DNA of 64,000 bases from Turbatrix aceti (lineage: Eukaryota > Nematoda > Chromadorea > Rhabditida > Panagrolaimidae): NCBI GenBank assembly GCA_963969345.1, contig OZ017767.1, forward strand, positions 4,802,739-4,866,738, given 5' to 3'. Positions 22,709-35,031 of this stretch are shown here, in pieces (the stretch's first letter is position 1; each line of letters opens with the position of its first letter). The translations under genes were made by a program, and so were the position numbers. Below the pieces are notes generated by a model that saw only the letters and a program-made list of their open reading frames with translations, was not told the DNA's origin and ran no database searches.

Positions 22709-25700
22709 GTTGAGGGATTTGTCGTGACTGCAGCTTGTTGATGAGTAACCAAAATGAGCAGACTTTCCGCCGATGATGTCTGCTGCCGATATCTGATTAG
22801 GTGTGAATGTAGTAGGGCTCTGTAAACTCAGTATTTGCAAGCGCGTCGACCGACGGAGGAACGTTCGCGAAGACTGGACCGCACGGTCTGGCAAAACAAC
22901 TGGTCGACGAGCCCGGTATACTACTGCTGGCTGTCATTGCGCTAACCAAGTCAACTTGGCTGGCACCGCCCTCTTTGACTTGGCATCCGCGTAAGAATTC
23001 AGGACGTCTTGGAACCGAGTGACGTGCGTGCAGGAAGGCATGTGCACGCCGCTCAACGTGATACGGGAAGTGATGAACGGGGGAAATAATTTTTGAGCTG
23101 CACAAACCCGACCGCGCAAATCAGACATAACTAAGAAAGAAGACAGTTATGTGATCCATTGAACCCCAAACGTATCGGGTGGTCAGTCTCACAATGGGTT
23201 CGCAGGGCTGTACAGCGCAGCGTGGTCGGTGCAAGGAAGTAGTTAATCAAAAACTCTGCACCACTTGCTGGGGACAGAAAATGATGGCATACACTAACTA
23301 AATGACGAGACAGACGTCCAGTCAATGACTCAAGTCGGGCATTAGTTCTACGTGGGTTACGTTTTGCTAGTTCTCGAGCTTGCTTCGTCTCGTATTCGCA
23401 ACAATAAACAGCAAACAACGGAGACACCCTAACCGAGTGAGCCTCCCACGATTTTCCATTTCTGGAACTACTTGATACGCGTAAACATAAAAATTAAGCA
23501 CCTACCGCCCGACGTGCTTACGCTAGGTAGAATGGGGGGTGGCGGTGGCCGAGCAGGTTCGGAGCACAAGACTCGAGGCATCACCACGCTGGTGCCGCCT
23601 GCGTAGCCTCATTTGGGATTCCCAGACACCTGGCTTCTACGAAGACAGGTGATTCTGCCTATGCGTCGGTTAAGGCTTTGGTTTTTTAATTATGCGCAAA
23701 TGATTAAAAATACAAAAATAAATTTAAAAATAATTTTAAGCTTAATGAATTTGGAAAAAAAACGTAGGCCAGATTATGCATAAACAACAATTTTTTTTTG
23801 TTCAGCTGGTGATTTTTGAGTTGAAATGCGATCTCATATTGCTGCGAAAATGCCTGACGTCATTAGATGCTTTGTTTTCATCCTCCAAAACGACAACTTT
23901 ACGCCGTATCAGTCAACCAACCACGCAGCTACTACGGGATTAAGATCGGTTTTGTACTTTTTATTTGCGCCGAGTTGTCTAACAGATTTGGTTGGTACAA
24001 ATGGCATCCCTGATAAATATGCGCGCAAAACATTCAAAACACCGGTGTTGTTACTGTGACCTTTTCGAAAACCCATAAAAATGCATAACACTTCGATGGG
24101 TTGTATTTTCATAAAGGCTAATCCCATTACCCCTGCGGCATGGTGCAAGATCTTTCCGTGTTAATAGCAAATTTACTCCCGCGCTGTGGCTTTATTTTGG
24201 TGATAACATACGTAGGCAGGTTTTCGACATAACTAAGTAAGTAAGTTCGTTCCGCCTAGCCAGCCGGTCACCTGTGAAAAGCTCACGTGAACGTTTTTGT
24301 GGCTTGAATTTATTTGGTTTTTTACAGAGTTGTTCAATTCGACAATTTTCAGTGCTCGCTCTGCTCGCGCTCTTTGAGCAATTCACTTTTCCGTGCTCGC
24401 TCTGCTCATGCTCTTTGAGTTTCTAAAATTTTCGCGCTCGCTCCGCTCGCGCTCTTTTATTCTCAGATCCTTTGCTCTTGCTCTGCTCACGCTCGTGAGT
24501 TGAGCAGGAGCGAGCAATGAGCAAACATGGCTCACACATAAAAATGTGAATTTTGAGCCAAAATTCAGTTCCTCACTAAAAGAAAGACCGTATACTCCTT
24601 GGAGATACCCCCAACATCGTGTTTTTGGTCGAAATTACCAGTATTTTAGTATTTGTAGCACTAAATTTATAGTGAGCAGTGCTCATTTTAAAAATTTCTC
24701 TTGCTCGCTCTGCTCGCGCTCTTTGAGCAATTCAATTTTTCGTGCTCGCTCTGCTCATGCTCATTGAACACTCCAATTTTTCGCGCTCGCTCCGCTCGCG
24801 CTCGTGAGCTGAGCAGGAGCGAGCAGTGAGCAGGAGCAATTTGGTGAGCATCGAACAACTCTGGTTTTTTAATCAGTAGTGCGTCATGCTCGTTCTCGGG
24901 AGCGGAGTGATCACTACCTGCAAACATATATACACAGGTGGTATTTGGTACTACTGTAGACCTGATACAAAAAAAGTTGGCGATTAAAAATCATTGTCGA
25001 CGTGTTCGGCATGGGTAAAATTAGTTTTACGCTGACATTTCAAAAATCTGGCAGCATGGGGCATGAGTGGATTACGGCATAGGGCACGGTACGACAAATT
25101 ATGCATTACACGCGGGGCAAACTGAGTTACGGGAGCGGGCAGCAGAGATACTATCCCAAGACAGGTTCAAGAACCAAACGACCGGTAGACCGGTACAACA
25201 AATGAGCAACGTGCCTGCCTGAGGGGTTTGACACCTGCAGGGCACGTCAAGTCAAGCGTCTTCTGCTTCACGGGGCCGGTGGTCATCCGAGTGAGGTGAT
25301 TAGGTAATATGTTTGCCCTGCCCCGGCTGGCAATGACGTGGACGTCTGCTATCATGATAACTTGCCAAAGAAGAATGTATTTAGTTAGAAAGCACAAACA
25401 ATAAAGAGATATTGAGCAGCCAGGTGTGAGGGGAACGCTGCAACACTTTCGGTAGGATTGTTGCCCTGCTTTCAGGGCATTCATTCCTCATTCACACGCG
25501 CCTTTCGGAGTTTTGCGTTTTTTGAACAAAATTAAATAAGCCACCTCGCAGAAACTTTGCAGCGCAGCGCATATTCCCAGTTGTTACGACCGACGACTAC
25601 AAGGTACGCGTATACCGTAAGCAAAGGCCACAATGTAAGTTGATTATGCAATACGTCACCGGTGAGTACGTCAGACGGCGTAGAAGGCAGGGGAAAGGTA

Positions 25701-28525
25701 TCCGGGTAGATTCCCTGCCACGTGAAAAACGCAGGGACTCATTTGGTCGCATTGAAATTCGCGGCAAAACATGCGCCACAAATGACACGCTGTCGATGGC
25801 ACCTGGCCTGGCAGAGCTGTTCGAAAAACACCGACTCGTCGGAACGGATGCACGGAGATTTATTTCAGCGAATGACGACGACGCGCCAAAACACGGATGG
25901 CAGGGAAGAAAGAGAGCGAAAGAGCATAGCCGGAGGAGGAGGTGGTCCTGCTTGGAAGACTAATGCCCAACGGAAGCACCCTACTGTACTCCGTTTGAAA
26001 AGTTAAAAATTAAAAATCATGCTGCAAAATTGACAGCAAAGTTGTTTATAGACGACGGACGACCTGCTGACCGTGTTCCTTGAAATCGAAGCGAAACATA
26101 ACAAAACGTAAATCTCAAACAAGCAACAAATAACAAACAAATCATGGCGATCCATCCCCGTGAGAGGAGGCGTAATACGGTTTTCTCTGCTCGCTCCGGG
26201 CACCACGCATTAGACCCTCTGCACCAGCAGCAAGTGCGTGATCATTGAGCCCCCGTCCTACCCAAAAACGTGCAACAGCCACCCAGGACGGCCCCTGCAG
26301 CAAGGTGGTCTCTGACCACTTCGCTAACAACCACCACAACCACCGCACCGCCGTCTTCCGATCTTCCCGTGATCGTCTCCAGCCGTCGCCCGTCGATGAA
26401 CTCTCATCCCAAACACCACACTAAATACCTGGTCTGTACTTTCTTACTTTCCCGATCGCCTGGCTGGGCTGGATGACTGGTATTTGTCTCGGGGACACGT
26501 CTTTTGTGCCAGGCACGCTGTAAATAAACACGCGGCATTAATTTTTTCCATTTCTTTTTTTTCTTCGTCAAGATTAAAAAAAAGCAGGTTTCAAAAACCA
26601 TGGCGGTTTATTTTTGCCGCTACAAGACGAAGCCGACTCTGTTAAAGGGTCATGCAGCACTGAAAAGCCACCACCGACGACTGACTCGTCATTTCTTGGG
26701 AGCGGGAAGCGTTTCTGGCGGCGGCAGCGGCGTTCAAATCCATCAGGGCAGAGAACAAGTTTGGCTGCAAGAAAAAAAAAACACGCATACCACGACCGGC
26801 TATAGCCACGGTCGGTCAAGTGATCGAGGGCGTACGTATTAGTACGTAGGGCGGCGGTATCGGACATGTACATCAGTTTCTTGACGCCAATGCATCAACT
26901 TTTGTCGCTTCCAGTGACGACTCACGTGCCCCAACGAACGCCCCCGAACAACGGGCCAGACACCCGTGACGACGCAGTCGTGAGACAGAGCGGCTTCTGC
27001 TTTGTACGCGGGCTTGCTTTGTTAGCGCCAAGTTTACCGACACGCACGGCAGACCAGACTAAATATAAGATTTTTAAAATTTTGAGTTCTGATTTTGGAA
27101 CGTTCAAAAATTTATAGTATTTTTTGTCTCTTTCATACAATTTCTTCGGTGTTAAACAAGTTCAAAGCGCCCAGGTTCGTTTGGTCGTGGTAAACGACAA
27201 CTTCCTTCTTTCACCGGAAAACGACTATCGCCCCGCTTCAGCCGCGGACCGGTATCAGAGGCTGGGCAAAGTTCAACAGATACCACCTTTGTTGCAAAAA
27301 AAAGGTAACATAAGACCCCTGTGTTTTACCTTTCGGCTCGACGACCGCACTCACACCAGCGACCAGGTCTTCCTTCAAAAATGAGCGAACAAACACCACT
27401 CCAAGTCCTCAAAAGCCGCACCTGGGTCATCTCGCGCACTCGATAAAATCTTCCGGATCGACTGCGAAGGCCAAAGATCAATGGGAAGATGGTCTCTTCG
27501 ATGGCATGGACTCTCGATAAGTTTTTTTTTTCATCTACACAAAATACGAAGTCATCAATGAACGGTAGGGACCGAAGAAGAAAAAAAAGAGAGTTCAGAC
27601 AAACAAACAAGAAGCGGGGTATCAGCGGCTCCTCGCCAGACAGAGTAATACGACGAGACTTATTTGATCGGATTAGTGAATGAGTTGAGTTGGATGACGG
27701 GAGAAGAGACATCGCTGCTGCAAGGAAGGCAATCAGAATCAAAACCAGGATAAAATCGGACAACAAGCTTCAAAGTCATTTGCACATCTTTAAATACACA
27801 TTTTTTTTTGAAAACCTTTGCTCAGGTCCGAGGATCGAAATCGTGCCTAAGAAATCTCGCAGGCGTACTCCAAAGCATGGGTAGGGGGTGGGAAGAGGCC
27901 AACAGCATCGCCGAAGACGGCAGACACGTTCTATGCCAAAACCACGGGTTGGAATGGAATTCCCGGTAAATGGCGCGTGTCAGCCCAAGTTTTTTTTCCC
28001 TTTCGTTGATCGCATGCAGCGGCAATCCTCGTGAGCTTAAATACCGCCTGTGAATAGGCTAAGCTGACTCAGAGGAAGACCCGCGCGTGACGACGCGTGC
28101 TCTCGGCATACGTGGTGGAATGCAGGCAGAAACATTGTTCTGCAGTGATAACAAAAGGGGGGCAGGGAGGTAGCGATGACATTGGAATTCATCACAATGG
28201 GCATAGTCAAGGGAGGGATGGGATTCGGAGAAAAACGCCGTGAGAAGTCTCAGAACACAATTCCGACGCTGGAGTGAGCAAAGGTTTGGAGCAAAATAGA
28301 AAATTTTGGCTTCGGCATGCAAATGACTCAAAACTACAGTCGTAATACGGAAGAGACGCAAATATTCGGATACAATATCGGGTCGTCATACGGATAGGCG
28401 AACACATCAAAATATAAAAAGATATAAGAAAACTTACAGACTAAAACAAAGGATAAACAATATTAAAAAATGAATGCGACCGCGTGGTTGGTCGAGCCGT
28501 AAAAAATACGCAAACGACGGGGTTA
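22709..28525. other. Gene desert, 5.8 kb
   Basis: I find no protein-coding gene with splice support on either strand. It is locally AT-rich (23690-23800) and holds a GC-rich tandem repeat (24350-24850, separate entry). A stretch near 23535-23580 has a tRNA A-box-like sequence but no cloverleaf. Confidence 0.5.
24350..24850. repeat. Degenerate GCTCGCTCTGCTCGCGCTC tandem repeat
   Basis: Two blocks (about 24352-24515 and 24694-24840) are built from a unit resembling GCTCGCTCTGCTCGCGCTC followed by TTTGAG plus a short AT spacer. The unit alternates GCGCTC and ATGCTC. Each block ends in an inverted copy (GAGCAGGAGCGAGCA), so strands can fold back. A diverged ~170-bp spacer separates the blocks, suggesting block duplication. 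Confidence 0.8.
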
Positions 28526-30975
28526 CTACTGCGTGGTGAAAGCTTCGGGAGGAATGGTATTTCGAATTTCGTTAAAGCGTCTTCCAGCGGCCTGAAACAA
28601 AAAACAAATGTTTAAAACAAACCGCATGTCAAAAATCCCTACCTCGTAGTCGTAATTATTGTCATCGAGGGCTTGCTGGGCGACATCCTGTCGAAGACCC
28701 GTTTGTAATGCAAACTGTTGAATCATCTGTTGACGGATCAACGGATCTGCGGTGTTGGGCGTCGAGGGAGGGGCCGTCACCACGATCATGGGTGGGCCGT
28801 TGTCGACGTTGACCGTAGTTGCCGGGTTTTCAAACGTTTTCTTGACCATCGCCTCGTACGCTTTCGATTGCGACGCTGTCATGGCGATGATGGTCAGTGT
28901 ATCACAGAGGATCGCTATCTTGCTGAAAAAAACGACAACAATATTTTTTTTATTTCGCGACAAAAATCAAAAACTCACCCTTCCGGATTAACGACAACCA
29001 AAAAGTGTCGTGTAAAAAGCTTCGTAAGTGCTTTTTCATCATCACGGTCATCGCCATCTCGAACCAAGCCTCGCAGGGTAAAACCGCAGACGTTGCCCTG
29101 AAGAAAAATCAGGCATACCACTTGTACAACAAAATTTAAAAAAAAAACCTACGTCAATGTATGAAATATCAAGCAAAAATGTATGAACCAAGTGACAGGT
29201 TGAAGGCAGCTTGGCCAGTTGAATAGCGATTTCCATGGATCCCTTGTAGCGTACTCGCTTGGGCCTCGATTTCCAGCTGTCATCGAGAAACACGTTCCTG
29301 GACATTCGCAGGTACTCGAAAAACCGTTCGCTGAAAAACAATTTCTGTGAAAAATAAAAAAAAAGTGAAAGGAACTTACTTATTTCCTTTTCCGGTGTTA
29401 TCAATCGCACGAATCGCGTATGTAAACTCGGCGGTAGCAAAGTAAGCGTCCAGCAACTTTCGCCTTTCTTCGACGCTGGCATCGTCGTAGATGCGAAGAA
29501 ATTCAACCAAAAAATTCTCAATCATCTGCTGGGCATTGGCATTCGGCAAAAAGCTCGGTCTCGGTGTCGGCATGATTTGACTGAGTTCAACATCCTGGAC
29601 AGCCGAAGGCGCAACGCTAACGCCATCCTGAAATGATCAAATCAAAAAAAAAATAAAGCTTGGTGAGAGCAAAAAAAACTCACAAGAAGGTTGACGAGCG
29701 GAAAAGCAGCATGCACATCTCTGAAAACCCAACGTTAAACTTACCACTCCGAGAGAGTGAAAAATTGAAAAATGGCCATGTCATCACGCTGCTGCACCAA
29801 TCTGAGGCAGGTGAAACGACGGCACTGAATCACTGCACCTGATATACTTGGAGGGGTCCTCGTATTTGGCTACCAACGGGTTGTTTTCCAAATTGAGACA
29901 GCGGATTTTCCAGAAAGTCAACTTTTCCAATTCTTCAATGTTGTTTAGCTAAAAAAGATGCATATTTTCGGATTTTAGAAATTTGAGGGGTAAAACCTAC
30001 GTTGTTGTTCGACAAATCCAATTTTGTAATCTCGGGTATCCGGAAACAGAGTGTGGCGACGTAAGAGAGCAGACTGAGCCTATTTTCCTTCAGGCTGAGG
30101 CATTCGGCTTCCGCGTATCGGGATTTTACGACGTCAGCGATGAAAACGAGTACTTCGTTGCGGGAGAGGCTACACCTCATCTTCTTGGATGAAAATTCCT
30201 TGTCACCGCCAAAATCACCGAGATCAAGAGTCCGCGTGGTGACGTTGTATCTCTTCTCGAGGACCTTGATGATAGTATCACACTGGTTTTTGGGTAACGT
30301 CATCCATGGCGCGTTGACGCGACGAACATTGATGACGAGTCGAGTTCCTGAGTTGGGTTCGACAATACGCCGGGAAAGAGAGCGGTAGGTATCGGCTTCC
30401 TGCAATCAATAATATAAAAGGAATAAAAACAAAAAAAAAAAGAAAAATAACATACCCCTTTTTGGTTAACGTAAAATTGAACGTCAGTCTCCGAAATCTG
30501 GGGTGCAATCGGGCGGAAAAGCTCGACGTTATCACGGAGGATGCTGAGCACCGGTTTGAGGCCGAGATTTGATACACTCCGAATGACGACAAGGTTGCTG
30601 AACGCCGTTCGGTCAGGATCGGTAATTATAACCTGTCTGACATTGCCCAGGCCTCGGTCGCCACCGGCTGGATGGGGCTGACGACTCCCAGCGCCGCCGG
30701 GCTGCCGAAATCGGTCACCACCACCGGGCTGGCGAAATCGATCGCTGCCTCCCGGCTGACGACCTCGGTTGAATCCCCGTCGACGTTGGTGCTGCTCGAC
30801 TTCAAGCTAAAAAAACAAGTCTTGCGAAATATTGTAAACAAGTTGCAAACACCCGACTTACCTCTTCTTCCTCGAAGTCCTCACGCCCCATGGTCGCGGG
30901 ATCGATGAGTCCGATATACTGCCGTTGAGTAATCTGTCTGACATCACGATTCGACCGATGGTTTCGGTAAGACAT
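28526..30975 (-). CDS. nxf-1: NXF1/TAP-type nuclear mRNA export factor
   Basis: Ten exons (30975-30862, 30806-30456, 30399-30001, 29948-29839, 29720-29684, 29627-29380, 29330-29153, 29097-28979, 28922-28643, 28591-28526) join in frame to 633 aa. An Arg/Gly-rich N-terminus (GGDRFRQPGG) binds RNA. Then come the non-canonical RRM (RLVINVRRVNAPWM), leucine-rich repeats (CLSLKENRLSLLSYV, ITKLDLSNNNLNN), an NTF2-like domain (NFLVEFLRIYDDASVEERR) that should pair with p15/NXT1, and a C-terminal UBA/TAP-C domain (QQFALQTGLRQDVAQQAL) that binds FG nucleoporins. It carries bulk mRNA through the pore. It diverges from the FUS-like gene across 418 bp. Confidence 0.95.
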
Positions 30976-31393
30976 GTCCAAACGTAACTAAAAGTTATGC
31001 AAACACTAAATTTGTTTTACATCACATTACGCGGCAAAATTCAATTCGCGCGAGACTGCTATCAACTACTGGCAATAATACAATGCAAAATAATCACTGC
31101 AATCACGAGAAAGACCACAAATACGAACGAGAAATCAACCGCGTGAGTTTGAAATTGAATTTCTTCCGTAACGCTGCGTATGCGTTCGAGTTCGGTCTGT
31201 TCGTCGGTGTTGTACAGTCGCGCCGAGACTCCTCAAGCAGCAGGCAACGCACCGGACGTATTGATCGTCACCCAAAAGCGTGCTTTCACTTCTTCCCAAC
31301 AATTCTTCCGAATTTGTTTTTCTTGCTGCTGTCAGTTTTAATTCTCTTGTGGTTTCTAGCGGTTAGGATTTATTTGACTGCACGTTTAAATTC
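30976..31393. other. Shared divergent promoter region, nxf-1 and FUS-like gene
   Basis: This 418-bp interval separates two divergently transcribed RNA-processing genes. No coding sequence recognised, and no TATA box near either start. A shared promoter is inferred from geometry. Confidence 0.5.
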
Positions 31394-33877
31394 ATGTCTC
31401 AACCGACAGGTAAGATGGTTTTTCTGTTTGTTTGCTGCTTTTTTACAGGTTTTTCATTTTTAGCCTACTATTCTGGACCTCCAGCCGGTGGACCTCCTCC
31501 TGGGGCACCGTATGGACAACAAGCTGCTGCTGCACCTCCGGCACCCTTTCTTCCGGGACAGGCTCCGCCACTGATGACGACGAATATTCAGCCTCCGTAC
31601 TACGATCTCTCCCAGCCTCCACCGGCTTTTGGCGGATCGGCTGCAGGCGGCCCTCCTGGTGTTCCCGGTGGCTATAGCGGTAAGCTAGCAGCCAATTCTG
31701 TAAGCTCTTTGACTTTTGTTTCTTTTTTTAGCACCCCCGCCATCTGGTGGAGGCTACGTTCCCCGTGGCGGCGATCGCAGGACACGTTTTGACTCTGGAA
31801 ATGGTGATTCGCGTCGTGACCGCTCTCGGTCGCCTCATGAGTAAGTCTTTCTTGTCTTTGAAAAAGTTTGACATCTTGAAGATACGCGGAGTTTGACCAC
31901 CACAATAAGAGTGTCAAGGGGAAGAAGGTGTTACCCGAACGAAATGTGACGTGACTCATTCAGTCGTCTATATGAAGAGAAGTTCAGGTTGATTGCCTTA
32001 TATTATTTTTTGTGTCGTGCATGTGTAATTGCGCGCGCTCATTGTCTCATTCTGCAATCTCTGTATCGTTTAGGATTACCCAGAAGAGTCAATTCGAACA
32101 AACGTCATCGGTCGGAGTCAAGCCATGTGTCTTCAATTGGGGATTACGAAAATCAAACCACAATTTTTTTGTGTTCAAAATTACGGGGATGGTTTTTGGC
32201 CTAAAAATTAATTTTTTATGATAATACGGAAATTTTAATTGAACGTCGAAAGGCACTGGTTGATGTTTCTACACAATTGCATTTCAGGCCAGGAACAGGC
32301 GGTCCTGGTTACGGTGGATACAACAGAGGTATTTAACAAACTGCGAGGTTTTTTTAATTGTCTTAAAGGTGGTGTACGATGTCCAAGGGGTGTTTTTGAG
32401 ATGTCGCTAGGGGCTATTATTGCCGGAAGTCGAAAAGGAAAAGGTCCAAGCTTTTCCTATGATGATCACATCCTTGCAGCGAGATCAGGGGTCGCTGGCT
32501 CCGTCGGTTGAGCCGGCAACATGTCCCCTGGTCGATGAACTGCTTGATGGCCTTCTGAGGAGACATTTTCGAACAAAGAGTCAATCAAATTCCCGAAAAA
32601 AAAACGAAGAGTCGAAAAATTAATATTATTCAATTTCCAGTTAATTTTCTTGTTTTTAACACTGTGCCTTTTTTCAGATGGTGGCCGACCTCGTACCGAC
32701 TACGCTGACGCCGGCGGCGACGGAAAAGTTGAGAACAAACGCATGCTTTTTGTTGCTGGGCTCCCGAAGACGTAAGTTGAATTTTGCACCTTTTGATTGC
32801 TGAAAAAGCGGTGAATTCGCGTTTCAGAGTCAACGAAGCGTTCATCTTCGACGTGTTCAACGTGTACGGCGAAATCGACACGTTCGACAGCGGCAAGCCG
32901 ATGGTCAAGATCTACCAGGATCGCGGCTTTTCCAAGGGCGAATGCACCATCACGTTCCGCACCGAAGAAGGCGCTCTCAAGAACAAGGATGCCTACGATC
33001 GTAAGCCGTTCCCAGGCTCCAACAACATCATGGAGATCAGCTACGCCAAGTTCAACCCCAATCGCTCCGGCGGACGTGGAGGCGATCGTGGCGGCTTTCG
33101 CGGTGGCGATCGCGGAGGTTTCCGTGGAGGCCGAGGCGGTGGATTCCGCGGCGGCTACGAAGATCGTCGTGGAGGAGGTCGCGGCGGTTTTGGTGACCGT
33201 GATGATCGCGGTCCCCGTGGCGGCGATTACGGCGGTGACCGACGCAGTGGCTACGACGATCGTCGTGGAGGACGTGACAGCTATGGCAGCGGCGGTGGCG
33301 GTGGCGGTGGACGCTACGACCGCGAAGGCAGCGGCGGAGGCGGTGGCGGATATGGTGGCGATCGCCGAAGTGGCAGCTACAACAGCGAGCGCAGCAGCGG
33401 TGGCGGCTATGGCGGAGACCGCAGCGGCGGCGGAGGATACGGCTCGGATCGCAGCGGCGGCGGCGGTGGCTATGGAGGCGATCGCGCTGGCTTTGGCGGT
33501 GATCGTCGTGGCGGCGGAGATCGCGGTGGCTTCCGTGGAGGCGATCGTGGTGGTTTCCGCGGCGGTGATCGTGACCGAGGCGGATTCCGAGGAGGTGCCC
33601 CTCGCGGTGGATTTGGTATGTTTTTTGTTTGTTTTGAAGGTCTTTGAAGTATTTTTTGATTATTTCAGCTCCCCGAGGCAGAGGCGACGCCCGCCCCAAC
33701 GACTGGTCGTGCCCGTGTGGAAATCTGAACTTTGCGTTCCGCACCCAGTGCAACTCATGCCAGGCACCGAAGCCTGCTGGCGGCGGCTCTGCTCCGTCCG
33801 CTGGCGGCTACGAGAGCGGCGGCCCGACTCATGGTGGCTCGCGTTTCAGCGACGACAGCCGTCATCGCCCGTATTGA
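31394..33877 (+). CDS. fust-1: FET-family RNA-binding protein (FUS/EWS/TAF15-like)
   Basis: Seven exons (31394-31409, 31464-31679, 31732-31840, 32288-32328, 32678-32771, 32828-33615, 33669-33877) encode 490 aa. Order: a low-complexity Gly/Pro/Ala/Tyr N-terminus ([13 protein letters not shown]), one RRM ([11 protein letters not shown], then [18 protein letters not shown]), a long RGG region ([10 protein letters not shown] repeats plus YGGDRSGGG), and a RanBP2-type zinc finger ([18 protein letters not shown]) followed by QAPKP, as in FUS and TAF15. The set matches C. elegans FUST-1. It is a nuclear RNA-binding, condensate-prone splicing and transcription factor. The finger has only one residue between its first two Cys, shorter than the family norm. 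The 447-nt third intron is much longer than the rest. Confidence 0.93.
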
Positions 33878-34229
33878 ATGATGATTTCCTTGATTTGATT
33901 GTTTCTATTCTATTTTGTGTTGTATTTGTGTACCCTTTCTCTTTTTGCTTATGCGTACTCTTTGCCTACTCTGAACCATAAACGTTCCGCAAAACCTCAC
34001 GGGTTGGTTGGAGGTGGGTGAGTCGTTGCAGGCGACCTCGATATCTGTCGGGGCCAGGAAAACGGCGGCGTGATTCGATTTTCTTTTCTTCTCTGCTGAT
34101 GAAAAATCATTTTAACGGATTTCTGGGAAATGGTCATTTCAAATCCTATTTTTTTGGTGCAAAAAACAAACGAAGGGCGCCTCGGTGGGGCGCAATTTTT
34201 AGCACAGAGATGTATGACAGCGTTTTCAG
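33878..34229. other. Short intergenic spacer between FUS-like gene and DNAJC8
   Basis: This 352-bp spacer ends in CGTTTTCAG immediately before the DNAJC8 ATG, so the downstream mRNA is probably trans-spliced there. The spacing allows a two-gene operon. No coding sequence seen. Confidence 0.55.
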
Positions 34230-35031
34230 ATGTCCGAATTTGACAAGTTTTACTCGGATCTCAAGGCGATCGAGGAGCAGGATGCGGTCCTGACGTCCGA
34301 GCAGCAGATCACCCGTCTCCTGCGACCGGGCTCGACCTTCCTCAACCTCAACCCCTACGAAGTCCTCCAGATCGACCCCGATACAGACCTCGAAGTGATC
34401 AGGAAGAAGTACAAGAAACTCTCCCTGCTTATCCATCCTGATCGAAACATCGATGACGTCGAACGGGCGAAACGCGCTTTTGAAATCACGAAAAAGGCTA
34501 TGGAACAGCTCGAGGACCCGGATGAAATGGCCCGCTGCAAAGACATGTACGAAGAAGCCCGTGCGAGACTCGCCATCGTCATGTCCGAGAAGAAACGCAA
34601 GCTCCGACGCGAAGGCAAGCCGGAGACCATCGAGGAGGACTCTCCTGAGGGATACAAGCGGGCGCTGTGGTCAACAGTCACCAAGGTGGGTATTTGGCTT
34701 CATTGCAATTTTTGATTTGACTGATTTGACCGGTTTTTAGGTGTTCGCGGACACGGAAAAGAAGCGACGGACGCTGGAAGAACGGGCCATGGAGGAGAAG
34801 CGCAGGTACGCCGAAGAAGTCCAGGCAACAGCCGAGAAACGCAAACTCGAGGAGGAATTCAAAAAGCACTACGAAGAGACGCGCGACGTCCGACGCGGCT
34901 CTTGGCGGGACTTTGTCAAGAAGAAGGAGAAGAAGGTCAAGCCCTTCCGCGGGGCCAACTTCAAGCCGCCGCCTTCCAAGCTCGAGACGAGCACGGGCGC
35001 CAAAAAGCCCAGGCTCGACCAGCAATTCTGA
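34230..35031 (+). CDS. DNAJC8: DNAJC8-type J-domain protein (spliceosome-associated)
   Basis: Two exons (34230-34685, 34741-35031) give 248 aa, matching human DNAJC8. The J domain spans about residues 35-105: LNPYEVLQIDPDTDLEVIRK, then the HPD signature in LLIHPDRNID that stimulates Hsp70 ATPase. The C-terminal half is a highly charged helix (EEKRRYAEEVQATAEKRK), then WRDFVKKKEKK and a basic RGANFKPPP segment. The family is nuclear and linked to splicing. The ATG directly abuts a TTTTCAG acceptor, which supports this start. Placement 3' of another RNA-processing gene fits co-regulation. Confidence 0.95.

Noticed and set aside
23530..23600. TGGCCGAGCAGG resembles a tRNA-Leu/Ser A box
   Set aside because: No matching acceptor stem, anticodon stem or T arm with GGTTCGA; it could be a decayed tRNA-derived fragment but is not a gene.
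27326..27766. 146-codon minus-strand frame with a hydrophobic start
   Set aside because: Low similarity to anything known, Arg/Ser-rich composition, and no supporting acceptor or donor; chance open frame in a desert.
32989..33981. 330-codon frame shifted against the FUS-like RGG exon
   Set aside because: Its Ala/Val-rich product is the shadow of GGN repeats in the true frame, which has the RRM and zinc finger.
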